The position numbers and the translations under genes are program-made. From positions 34,567,105 to 34,631,104 of the forward strand of contig JAPTYO010000004.1 of NCBI GenBank assembly GCA_036873135.1: a stretch of DNA of 64,000 nucleotides, read 5' to 3'. Below are positions 23,228 to 33,100 of this stretch, one piece after another. The notes beneath the pieces were generated by a model. That model was not told the origin of the DNA, searched no databases, and was given only the letters and a program-made list of their open reading frames with translations. This DNA is from Clarkia xantiana subsp. parviflora. Lineage: Eukaryota > Streptophyta > Magnoliopsida > Myrtales > Onagraceae. Every line of letters begins with the position of its first letter. Position 1 is the stretch's first letter.

Positions 23228-23660
23228 CTCTACACCCTATGGAATTCAACTATTCAAGTACTGAACGTTGATCATCTCTTCACGCTCCTTTGCATTTACA
23301 GGACACAAACGTTTGCTTGATCGTGTCCAGTAATCATTGATGTTTAGGGTCAAACAAAGCTTTCGGAAGCTACGAGTACGATCTCTAACAAGTTGAATGC
23401 CAAAGATGTATGTAACCTCCCCAAGGTTCTTCATTTGTTTCGTGGACAACCATAATTTGATCCCATTCAGATACTCCATATTGTTTCCCGCCATCAATAC
23501 GTCATCAACATTAACTGTCAAAATCACAAATTTCGCACCGGAGTCATCTTCTACAAGTGAGGATCTTCATTAGAGACGATGAATTCATATTCCTCGATTG
23601 ATTCACTGCACAGCTGGTGCTCTTTACCTGGGGTGAGATTGCTCTACCCGCCTGTTTTAT
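23228..23660 (-). pseudogene. Old copia (element F) RT relic, C-terminal part
   Basis: On the minus strand: FVILTVNVDDVLMAGNN (the YVDD catalytic box with Tyr replaced by Asn), then MKNLGEVTYIFGIQLVRDR. This is the middle of a copia reverse transcriptase. Its N-terminal half lies at 29673-30030, on the other side of Copia-A; the two halves were separated by that insertion (TSD TTTAT). Many mutations show great age. No element ends were found. Confidence 0.85.
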
Positions 23661-23865
23661 TGTTAAAATGGTAGAATGTATGAACAATCAACTCTGAAAA
23701 TCAAAGAGAGTTCAACTTCATTTCATTCTCGATCAAGCTACAGTGCAGATAACAGCCTTCTATTTATACTAAACAGAATAACGAACTAACTTTGCTATCT
23801 AATACAAAGTAGTCCTATAGTTTCACTGAAGGTAAAGTAAGTCACTAAAGTACTACACTTCTACA
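23661..23865 (-). repeat. Copia-A 3' LTR
   Basis: 205 bp. On the minus strand it starts TGTAGAAGTGTAGTAC and ends CCATTTTAACA. A polypurine tract (minus strand AAAACGGGAGGAA) lies at 23866-23878. Confidence 0.92.
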
Positions 23866-23874
23866 TTCCTCCCG

Positions 23875-24370
23875 TTTTATCATCCTCTGTTTCTTCTCCT
23901 CCCTTTTCAAATAAGTTCTTGACTCCAAGTCCCTCCAGAAGCTGATAGTGCTGCTGCTTTCCAAGAGATTTGGTGAGGAGATCAGCCAATTGGTCTATGG
24001 ATGACAGATGATCTGTGCTTATCTTTTTATCCACCAACAACTTTCTCACCAAATGGCAATCAATTTCGATGTGTTTCGTGCGTTCATGAAACATTGGGTT
24101 CGCTGCTATCTGCAGAGCAGCTTTGTTGTCACAGAGCAGCAACGTGAGACTCTTGAGAGGAAAGCCCAACTCATTCATCAATCCTCTTTTCCATATAATC
24201 TCCGTAGCTGTCTTCCCCATGCTTCTATACCGCCTCTGCACTAGACAGCGAAACAGTATCCTGCTTCTTGGATTTCCAAGCCACCAATGCTCCTCCAATC
24301 TTGATGCAGTATCCAGTAACAGATCATCGTGATAAAACACATGATCCCCAGTCGCTATCACAGTAAGCAA
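23875..24370 (-). pseudogene. Copia-A RNase H region
   Basis: The C-terminal part is clear: CDNKAALQIAANPMFHERTK, then HIEIDCHLVR and STDHLSSIDQLADLLTKSLG, the usual end of a copia polyprotein. The N-terminal part is frameshifted (the expected ADWAG/AEYR motifs are not in this frame) and is joined to the RT reading frame only after a break near 24371-24434. RNase H would remove the RNA strand during reverse transcription. Confidence 0.85.
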
Positions 24371-24434
24371 CCATCTGTTCCAGATTGTTATTCAAAGGGA
24401 AAAACAGACCTTGACCTGGGCATTTCTTTAAGTA

Positions 24435-25547
24435 TCATACCACTCTCAAAGCAGCTTGGAAATGAGATTGCTTAGGATTATTGACAAATTGACTAAGGTT
24501 TTGGAATGAGTAAGAGATATCCGGCCTTGTCATTGTAAGATATAATAATTTCCCAACAATCCTTCTATACTGCTCGGCATCTTCATGAAGTTTGTCTGTT
24601 GAATTCAACTGAAACATCTTATCATATTCAAGTGATGTTAGCTTCATATTCTGCTCCATGGGAGTGTCTATAGATCTTCCTTGTAGCAAACCTGAATCTC
24701 TTATGAGCTCAAGAGCGTATTTACGTTGATTTAACACGATCCCTTCTTTTGACTGAGCAACCTCTAGACCAAGGAAATAGCACAGCTTCCCTAAATCCTT
24801 AACTGTGAAATGCTGCTGTAAACTCTGCTCCAATTCCCTGATAATGGCTTCATTTGATCCCGTAATCAGCAAATAATCAACGTATAAAAGAATGTGTACT
24901 TGATCAACACCTGCAAATTTACTATAGAGGGAATAATCATGCTTGCTCTGCTCATACCCATGCAGGACCAACAAATCATTGAGCTTAATGTTCCATTGAC
25001 GAGAAGCTTGCTTCAACCCATATAGTAATTTCAGTAGCTTGCGAACTCTCTTTCCATTTCTGACATTTGAATGCTCACCAAAACCAGGTGGTATTTCCAT
25101 ATAAACCTTCTCATAGAGATCCCCTTGCAAGAATGCATTACTAACATCCATCTGGTGCAAAGACCAGTTCCGAGCAGCTGCAATGGTTAACATCATCCTC
25201 ACTGTCACCATCTTCACAACAGGTGAGAACGTGTCTTTGAAATCTATCCCTTCTCTCTGAGTGTACCCTTTAGCCACCAAGCGTGCTTTGTAACGCTCCA
25301 AGGTTCCATCAGAATGATATTTCACCTTAAAAACCCACTTGCATCCAATTGGTTCTTTATCTTCAGGGCATTGAACATCATCCCAAGTGTGATTTTCTTG
25401 AAGGGCTTGTATCTCCTCCTGCATAGCCCTTACCCAATTTTGGATTAGCAGCTGCTTCAGCATATGTTGTTGGCTCTTTAATCTTCTCAAGTGTTCCAAG
25501 AAAACACTTATATGACTTGGAGAGTCTCTCATATGAAAGAGCATCAC
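24435..25547 (-). pseudogene. Copia-A reverse transcriptase
   Basis: A nearly complete copia RT in one frame. Motifs in order: [96 protein letters not shown] and VKDLGKLCYFLGLEV. The catalytic YVDD box reads YVDY: the second metal-binding Asp is replaced by Tyr, so polymerase activity should be lost. The upstream junction to integrase is a one-base shift in an A-run near 25433. Confidence 0.9.
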
Positions 25548-26970
25548 ACTGCGTTATGAAATCTCTTTGCCAACCTGGTGCTTGTTTAGGTCTCTTTGAA
25601 ACTCTTTTTGTTGCTGCTGGTGCAAGAGTAGGAGCTGGAGGAGCAATAGGAGTTGAGGAAGTAGTAGGAGTGGAGGATATAGTGTTGCTGGGCTGAGGAT
25701 TTTCCTGAAGAACTGAATCAGGAGTTGCTGGTTGAGTAGCAACTGGAGCCTCCTCTGGTATATGATGAGAAGAATCAGAATTGTTGTTATCCATTTGAGA
25801 ATGAGAAGACCCAGTAACCTCATCATCAAAGAAATGAGGATCTATAATGCCAGTCTGTTGCTGAATGAGTCCTGGTATCTTACGTGAAGTTTCAAAAGGA
25901 AATGCATCTTCATGAAATCGAACATCTCTGCTAACAAAGATTATTCTTGACTGAAGATTCATAAGTCTATATCCTTTCTGAGTCTGGGAATAGCCTAAAA
26001 AAACTGATGATACTGCACGAGGTTTGAACTTATCTTGATTTTGCACATCAACTGCAAATCCAAGACACCCAAAAACACGCAGATGATCTAGTGAAGCTCT
26101 CTTCCCAGTAAGAACTTCAAAATGAATTTTTCCTTTTAGAGTTGTTGTAGGCATGTAGTTAATCAAGTAGCATGCTGTTAACACGCAATATCCCCAATAT
26201 CTGTCAGTCACTGATGCTTGCAGCTTCAAAGCTTGAGAAACTTCAGAAAGATGGCGATGCTTTCTCTCCGCAATCCCATTTTGCTGCAGGGTGTATACAC
26301 AGTTCGTCTGATGTTCTATTCCCAAAGACGCAAATAACTCCTTGGTCAGATTATTACAAAGTTCTGATCCATTGTCACTTATAAATCGTTTAATTGAACA
26401 ATCAAATTGAGTTCTCACCCAAATTATAAAGCTTTTAATGTGAAGAACCACTTCATCTTTGCTATGAATGAGGAATACCTAAGTAGATCTGCTATAGTCA
26501 TCGACTACAGTGAGGAAGAATCTGAAACCATTTATTGTACCCACACGATACGTACCCCATACATCCAAATGCACCATATCAAAAAATTTATTCGAGCAAG
26601 AATTACTTGAATTGAATGGCGGTCTTGTTTGTTTAGCCATGAGACAAATGTAACAACCCCTGTCATTATGCTTAAAATCTGTCTGAAACAAGCTATTTAA
26701 CTGGAAAGAAGATAAGTGTCCAAGGAATCTATGCCAAAGATCTATGTCCTTGATTGAAATAGTTGCTGCCAAACTCCTCTGAATGGTGCCATCATGATGT
26801 TGATGAAGAATGTAGAGTCCCTCATGGCGATATCCAATCCCCACTGTCATTCTCGTAGAGAGGGCCTGGAAAATTACAAAATCATGCTTATATGTCACTG
26901 AGATACCAAGCTCCTTTGTCAATTGGGAAACATAGATGAGATTGAAACGGAACTCTAGTGCATATAACAC
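25433..26970 (-). pseudogene. Copia-A integrase
   Basis: Read leftward from 26970: GAG-pre-integrase (GLYILHQHHDG, DLWHRFLGHLSSFQLNSL), the zinc motif end CYICLMAKQTRPPF, and the first catalytic Asp in MVHLDVWGTYR. A frame break at 26452-26478 follows. Then come SDNGSELCNNL with the second Asp, the Glu in NGIAERKHRHLSEVSQALK, and the copia GKR-type tail (VFGCLGFAVD, VFLGYSQTQKGYR). The DDE triad is present but split across frames. A Pro/Thr-rich linker leads into RT. Integrase would insert the cDNA into the chromosome. Confidence 0.88.
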
Positions 26971-27033
26971 AGAACTAAGAACAAGTGTGTTTGAGACTAA
27001 GCAAGATCCAACATGACTAACTGCAGAAGTGTG

Positions 27034-27486
27034 TCAATTATGAAGATGAACTCTCCTCTTGCAAGCTGTAATCTCTCTTAAATCATTTAACCATTCCTTC
27101 CTATATGTCATGTGATGAGTAGCCCCACTATCTATAATCCATGAGTCAGTAACATTATCATTAACTGATCCACAAAATATCACACCTGCCATATTCACCC
27201 TTGTATCACTTTGAGACTCAAAAGACTTTGAATTTTGCTGTTGATTGTAATTCCGCACCACTTGAAGCACCTGCTCTGGAGTAAGAGAAGGCAACTGTGG
27301 TGAGACTTGAGAAACAACATGTGATCTAGTCTGAGAACCCATATTAACCATAGAACCACATCCTTGTACATAGTTAACAACATTTCCCAACTGATAAGCT
27401 TGCTGTAGTGTAGGACTAGGACCAAAAGAAGTTTGTTGCTGCTGTTGTTCACCTGGAATATACTCAACTTGATAGCTGCAGCCCAC
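27034..27486 (-). pseudogene. Copia-A protease and gag C-terminus
   Basis: A Gln-rich linker is followed by the aspartic protease signature SWIIDSGATHHMTYRKEWL. A frame shift separates it from the zinc knuckle upstream (27486-27575). Retrotransposon proteases cut the polyprotein. Confidence 0.85.
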
Positions 27487-27820
27487 TTCTGCCTGATATG
27501 TTCAGGAATTCCATTTTTCTTCCAACAGTTGTCTTCAATATGGCCTTTTCTGCCACAATAAGTGCAAGTAATCACTTTCCTTCCTTCTTTGAACTGTGAA
27601 GTGGATCCTTTGAACAGTGAATTAGATCATGAATACAAAGCCACTGATAAATCAGTGTTTGCAGATCCATATAAGGCTGTTCCATAGTCATTCCCTGCTG
27701 CAATAGATCCAACAACCATTCTCTGAGTTCCTCTTGAACAAGAACTGAATATGCATAGTTCAGTGTTGGAAGAGGATGAAGCATAAGCAAATTGCTTCTC
27801 ACTGCTGCATAAGTCTCATT
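27480..27820 (-). pseudogene. Copia-A gag, middle and zinc knuckle
   Basis: Readable motifs: LNETYAAVRSNLLMLHPLPT and YAYSVLVQEE, then, after frame changes, a CX2CX4HX4C knuckle CTYCGRKGHIEDNC (27510-27570). Compared with Copia-E (58377-58770), the gag part between QGTM and LNETYA is missing and replaced by the insert at 27821-29084. Confidence 0.85.
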
Positions 27821-28538
27821 TAGTCTGTCAGACCTAAATCTAACCTACGACGATTACATTTTGAAAACGTGGATTTTGAAAGAGTCACCACTAGTTAATT
27901 GCTAGGCAAAACCTAAATTAGCTAGGTAAATAACAGATTAAACTCCTAGGCCTAAAATCGGTCTACGATTAGAAATTCGGATTCGGGGGTTCTATTACGA
28001 ATTAAAAATATAATTTTTAACTACGTTTCGGTAATCAGTTCAAATATTTGCCAATTTATCTTTTAAATGTTTATACAACTTTAAGTTAGTTGAAACGGTA
28101 AAATAAAGATTAGATTTCACTAATAAGAAATTATCAGATACAAACTTATTTTATGTAATTTAAACCAAGTACAAATAACTCACCAAACAACCTACGAAAA
28201 CATAAAATCTATCAACCTAAGCTATTATATATTTGATCAAACTTAAACCTATATATAAAATAATACATAATAATAATATTAACAAGAAAGGTTTACTTGG
28301 TAGTAGTTAGTGCAGGTACAGCTAGTGGCAAAGGGAGATAAGTACACTGGTGTCGAGAACGGTGAGACAAGAAACACACGATGGCCATAGATGGATGGTG
28401 ATCGGAATAGCAGATTAGGTCTAGACTTAAGACCTGTGACGGACAACGTGAACTGCTGGATTTTGGTGAAGCATTATGCGTTATGGGAAGAGCTGCTGGT
28501 GCTGATCGGAAGAGTGTGGCAACGCGGAATCGAACTCG

Positions 28539-28793
28539 AATCTTTGCAGCAACGACCCGCAAATACTTGGCCCGAACTGAACCAGATGCCGATGCCCAGT
28601 CCTTTCCTTTGTTCCTGGATAGGGATCTCCGCGCAGCGTTAACGACGAGTTCAAAATCCGCAGCAGTAGCAGCTGGAATGTCTCCGATGATTTCTTCGGT
28701 GGAGGGATTTATGATCAGAATCCGTTTCTTCAGCACCGCCTCCCTCCACTGGTCGTTGATGTAGAGCATCATAGTCAGTACCACAACCGTCAT
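28539..28793 (-). pseudogene. Fragment of an ALDH10 / betaine aldehyde dehydrogenase-like gene
   Basis: Eighty-five codons on the minus strand resemble the N-terminus of plant ALDH10 aminoaldehyde/betaine aldehyde dehydrogenase: [50 protein letters not shown] and VAAKI. The enzyme normally oxidises betaine aldehyde or aminoaldehydes with NAD. Only the start of the coenzyme domain is present (residues 1-85 of about 500); after AAKI the frame runs into unrelated sequence, and the catalytic Cys and Glu are absent. The first residues ([10 protein letters not shown]) do not look like the family start. It lies antisense to the plus strand, in the same direction as the Copia-A gene. It is a captured or inserted host-gene piece, not a functional enzyme. 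Confidence 0.85.
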
Positions 28794-28943
28794 CTGTCCG
28801 CCCTGAAATGTGCGCTCGCGGTCGGTTAGCAGTTAGCACGGTGGATCGTGCGAGCTTGCTTGGTTGACTTGTTAGAATATGGAGGACATGTGTTGACAAT
28901 ATTGAGGACCTGTGCTATAAAGAGAAGACCACGAACAACAAAG

Positions 28944-28947
<4 letters not shown>

Positions 28948-28994
<47 letters not shown>
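28948..28994. repeat. (GA)n microsatellite
   Basis: About 23 GA units on the plus strand, i.e. CT-repeats in the direction of the ALDH10-like fragment. Such CT-runs are common in plant 5' leaders, so this may be captured leader sequence of the same gene. Confidence 0.9.
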
Positions 28995-28997
<3 letters not shown>

Positions 28998-29084
28998 GGT
29001 GGTTGGTGATGGCGATGCTGATCGGAGGTCGGCGATATGGAGTCCCAGCGAGATGGACGACTCGGTCGATGTGGGAGCTTATTA

Positions 29085-29587
29085 ATCATCGTGCCTTGTT
29101 TAGCATGATACAACTCTCGTGTCAACTGAAAATATATTGTTCCATCAATCTTATTAAAGCGCTCTTTCAAATCACACTAGACATCCACAACAGTGTTATA
29201 TTATAGTAAATCATCCATGACGAAGATCTTTAGAAAGCGAAGCAATCAATTGGCCTTTGATAATCACGTTGCAACGATCCCATTTATACTTCACATTCTT
29301 AGCAACAGAATCTCTAGCAAACGATCCATCGACATTGCACATTTTACTCTTCGCAATTAAAGCATCAGTAACGTGTCTAGCCCAAACCTGATAATTGTCA
29401 CAGCCGAAGAGATAAAAATTCACCAATGGAGTCGCCGGAGCTTCCGAAGGATGAATGTACAGTCTGTCGTCAAGACCTGCATCTCCTGGCTGAAAATTGC
29501 TACCTCCATGCGCCGGTGGAGGCGGTGGAGGTGGTGGATTTGTTCCATTCCTCGCCGTATTCGCCGGTGCAGGGCCAGTGCAGCAAA
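29085..29587 (-). pseudogene. Copia-A gag N-terminus
   Basis: Reading leftward from 29569: a Pro-rich start (NGTNPPPPPPPPAHGG), DDRLYIHPSEAPATPLVNFY, NYQVWARHVTDALIAKSKM, KYKWDRCNVIIKGQLI and LKERFNKIDGTIYFQLTREL, ending at QGTM. This is the UBN2-type copia gag. The first residues and start codon are lost in the deletion that joins it to the LTR remnant, with a 19-bp string (29570-29588) at the joint. One frame change separates 29211-29426 from 29085-29170. Confidence 0.88.
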
Positions 29588-29588
29588 G

Positions 29589-29667
29589 TAACTTTGCTAT
29601 CTAATACAAAGTAGTCCTATAGTTTCACTGAAGGTAAAGTAAGTCACTAAAGTACTACACTTCTACA
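29589..29667 (-). repeat. Copia-A 5' LTR remnant
   Basis: Seventy-nine bp identical to 23787-23865. The other 126 bp of the LTR, the primer site and the leader are gone. Confidence 0.92.
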
Positions 29668-29672
29668 TTTAT

Positions 29673-30041
29673 GAAGATCTCTTTCTCTAACTCTCTTTTT
29701 AAAGAAATCAATTTTAACATTTTCTGGTGAAGCTTCAGATTTAGATTTGCGACAATGAACATGAGAACTCGTATGGTCGCATGTCGCAAAGTCAGTGAGT
29801 AAGTCCGATCAAAGTCTACTCCTGATTGTTGCGTATATTCCTTAGTAATAAGTCGAGACCCCATATATATGTGAGTTTCAGTTTTAGAACTTATTTTGTA
29901 CCAATTGCTCGATGTCTTGGGAAGATCAACTAAGGTCCACACGACATTCACGTTCAAAGAGACAATCTCCTCACCATTCTTCCTTTCATTCTCTTGGGAA
30001 TATTTGACGATACCTTACATATACCAGAACAGAACGGTGTC
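29673..30041 (-). pseudogene. Old copia (element F) RT relic, N-terminal part
   Basis: On the minus strand: NVVWTLVDLPK, SRLITKEYTQQSGVDFDRTY, LRHATIRVLMFIVANLNLKL and LEKEIFINVE, the front of a copia RT. It continues at 23228-23655 on the other side of Copia-A. The right side is cut by the insertion of gypsy element G at 30042. Confidence 0.85.
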
Positions 30042-30147
30042 TGATGGGCCCCGGCGAAGGCCGTTAGGCCCCTTAACGATTGACAAACGGCGACTAGGCC
30101 CGTTGGGCTAGGAGCTGGGCTACTGGAAGGCTAAGGGTTCCGACGGA
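30042..30147 (+). repeat. Element G 5' LTR remnant
   Basis: 106 bp, TGATGGGCCCCGG... to ...TCCGACGGA, identical to the first 106 bp of the 3' LTR. The remaining 543 bp, including the TATA box, the primer site and the gag start, are deleted; gag begins directly after a CAGGGCCAGTGCAGCAAAG joint. Confidence 0.95.
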
Positions 30148-30156
30148 CCAGGGCCA

Positions 30157-33100
30157 GTGCAGCAAAGGACCATTCCTCTGAATGGTCCCCTCACTGCCGA
30201 CCAGGTGGTAAGAATTGTGGGCATCTGTATGGGAGACCAGAAGCCCATGATGTCGGAGCTGGGGAGTCAGGAAACCCATCCCTTCGTGCCCAGGCTGATT
30301 CATACCTTGGCCCCTCCAGGTTTGGGTATCCCGAAGATAGACGAGTACGATGGGGACGCAGACCCGGTTCGCCACGTACAAAAGCACCTGACAGCATGCA
30401 TGGGCAGGACCCCAGATGAGGATGTTATCTGCGCTCTGTTCCCAAGCACCCTCGGGGAGAAGGCGATGACGTGGTTCTACAGTCTGCCCACTAGATGTAT
30501 CACCTGTTGGAAGGATATGCATCAGCGATTCATTGCCCAGTATCAAGGACGTCGACGGCTTCTGAAGAGCGTTCGGACCCTGCATGAGGTGGTCCAGAGG
30601 CCCGACGAATCGCTGGCCCAATACTATCAGCGTTACACGGCTGGCATGACTGAGCTGGATGAGGAAATATCGGAGGGCGAGGCCATCCGTACCTTCCTGA
30701 AAAACCTTAAACCCCCCTACGGCTCCGACTTACTGCACAGCATCGCAGCCAAAAATGTCTGGAACATGGAGGCGCTCCAGGCAAGGGTGAAACAGCAAAT
30801 TGACGTCCAGGAGTCGAAGATTGCCGCCGGAGAACTGGCTCCTCCCAAAGGGCACGAAGGAAAGCAGTTGTTCAGACCGTTGGACAACCGACACAGGAAG
30901 GATAGCTCTGAGGGTAGTCGGAGTCGCGGACGTTCCGATCGGAGGGAGGATAAGCGTTCGACTAAAAGGGACAATCAGAGGGAGGAGTTTACCCCCCTCA
31001 ACAGACCTTTGAAAGAGGTCTTGGCGGTAATGGAGAAGCAAGGCCTCGCTCGTTTCCCCAAGAAGAAGGAAGGAGAAAAGTTGGGCTCCCGCACCGACCG
31101 TTACTGCCGATTCCATCGGGCCTCCGGTCACGACACTGACCAGTGTCGAGAGCTGAAGAAGGAAATAGAGAGGCTTATCCAGAGGGGTAAGCTGAAGGAG
31201 TTCGTGGGAGACTCGCGCTGCAAGCCCCGTTCGCGATCTCGGTCAAGGTCCAAATCTCGATCGAGGTCCCCCAGGAAGAGGAGGTCCGACGCAGAGCCTT
31301 CGGAGGGCCCATCCGGGTCCCGACAGAAGAGGATTATTAATGTGATCCATGGAGGGTTCGCTGCAGGAGGAGACACATCATCCTCTCGGGAGCGTTATGC
31401 CAACCAAGTGCCAGTCGCAGTGGTTTTGGGAAAAAGATCGCGGTCGTGGACCCCGAAGGAAGAGATGGAGATCACCTTCTCGGCGAAGGATCTGGAGGGA
31501 GTAGAGACCCCCCACGAGGATGCCCTAGTAGTAACACTGGATGTAGGAGGATTCGAAGTGAAGAGGATCCTCATTGATGGAGGAAGCTCCTCCGACATCC
31601 TCTTCTCCGACGCTCTGGAGCAGATGGGGAAGAAGAAGAAAGATTTGCGGGAGGTTAACTTCCCGATGGTAGGATTTTGCGGCACAACCTCTTATCCATT
31701 GGGGGTTATCACGTTGCCCGTGTGGTTCGGCAGTGGCTGGAAGATGGAGAAGAGGAATGTGGAGTTCGTGGTGGTCGAATCCACAGTGACGTACAATGCA
31801 ATCATTGGAAGAACCACTATCAATCCACTGATGGCAGTAGCCTCGACTGTTCATCAGAAACTGAAGTTCCCGACTGAGAATGGCGTCGGCGAAGTGAAAG
31901 ACGACCAGGTGGCGTCGAGACGATGCTACGTCAACGCCACCAGGAGATCAAGGAAGGAGGCTATGTCGGTGCTCCAGACAGACACTGATCCTCGAGAGGA
32001 GTTTGGGCGTCCCGCCCCCATGGAGGACCTAAAAGAAGTTGAGATAGATGGGCCCGAGAGGAAGGTGAAGATCGGATCTGCCCTATCCGAGGAAAGAGCT
32101 CAGGAGTTGATCACCCTGTTGAAAGAATTCAAGGAGTTATTTGCCTGGTCTCCGAATGATATGCCGGGAATCAGTCGTGATGTGATCGAGCATGAATTAA
32201 ATATCGACCCTATGATCAAGCCGATCGCACAGAAAAGACGTCCGATGGGGGCAGACAAGAGAATTGCAATCCAGCAGGAGGTTGGCAGGTTGCTCGATGC
32301 TGGGTTCATTCGGGAGATCCGATTCCAGACGTGGGTAGCCAACCCAGTGCTGGTAAGGAAGAGCAACGGGAAGTGGCGGATGTGTGTCGACTTCCGCGAC
32401 CTGAACAAGGCCTGTCCGAAGGACTGTTATCCGCTCCCGCGGATCGATCAGCTAGTGGATGCTACATCGGGGCATGAGTTGCTGAGCTTTATGGATGCTT
32501 ATTCTGGTTATAACCAGATAAAGATGGCGAAGAAGGACGCCCAACATACTGCCTTTTACGCTGACAGTGAAGTCTTACAGTACGACGTCATGCCCTTCGG
32601 CCTGGTGAATGCGGGGGCGACATATCAGAGAATGGTGAACAAGCTGTTCGGGGACATGATTGGGAGTACCATGGAAGCCTATGTAGATGACATGCTGGTG
32701 AAGTCCCGACAAGCATCAGACCACGTGGGCAACTTGGCAATGGCCTTCGAGAGGATGAAGCTCCACCAGGTCCGCCTGAATCCAGCCAAATGTGCTTTCG
32801 GAGTCCATTCCGGGAAGTTCTTAGGCTTCATGGTGAGCCAGAGGGGGATCGAGGTGAATCCCGAGAAAATAAGGGCGATAGAAGAGATGCAGTCCCCGAC
32901 CAACCATAGGGAGGTGCAGGTGTTGAACGGTCGGCTGGCTTCGATGAACCGCTTCTTATCCAAGGCCAGTGACCGGTCGATGCCATTTTTCAATGTGTTA
33001 CGAGCCAACCGACAGTTCGAATGGACTGCTGAATGTGAGGAGGCGTTCCAAGCGCTCAAACAACATCTCCGCGACCTCCCGCCACTTGCGAAGCCAGCTC

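Larger units (their letters stand above)
27821..29084. other. Insert within Copia-A gag (non-copia sequence)
   Basis: This 1.26-kb block replaces part of gag. 27821-28300 is AT-rich and unassigned. 28300-29084 holds an ALDH10-like coding fragment and a (GA)n run. Neither terminal inverted repeats nor a target duplication were identified, so how it arrived is unclear. The exact borders are set only by where gag homology to Copia-E stops and resumes. Confidence 0.7.
23661..29667 (-). mobile_element. Copia-A: copia element inserted in an older copia, carrying a host-gene fragment
   Basis: Perfect 5-bp target duplication TTTAT (23656-23660 and 29668-29672). The 3' LTR is 23661-23865; only 79 bp of the 5' LTR remain (29589-29667), identical base for base to 23787-23865. 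Reading leftward: gag N-terminus, an insert with an ALDH10-like fragment, rest of gag, protease, integrase, RT and RNase H. The primer site and the rest of the 5' LTR are deleted. Several frameshifts and an altered RT active site make it defective, yet the surviving LTR parts are identical, so insertion was recent. Confidence 0.92.

Noticed and set aside
29426..29614. Cys-rich peptide on the plus strand (ECTVCRQDLHLLAENC) recalling a RING-type motif
   Set aside because: It is the complement of the Copia-A gag N-terminus, whose Pro-rich and YIHPSEAP motifs explain the strand.
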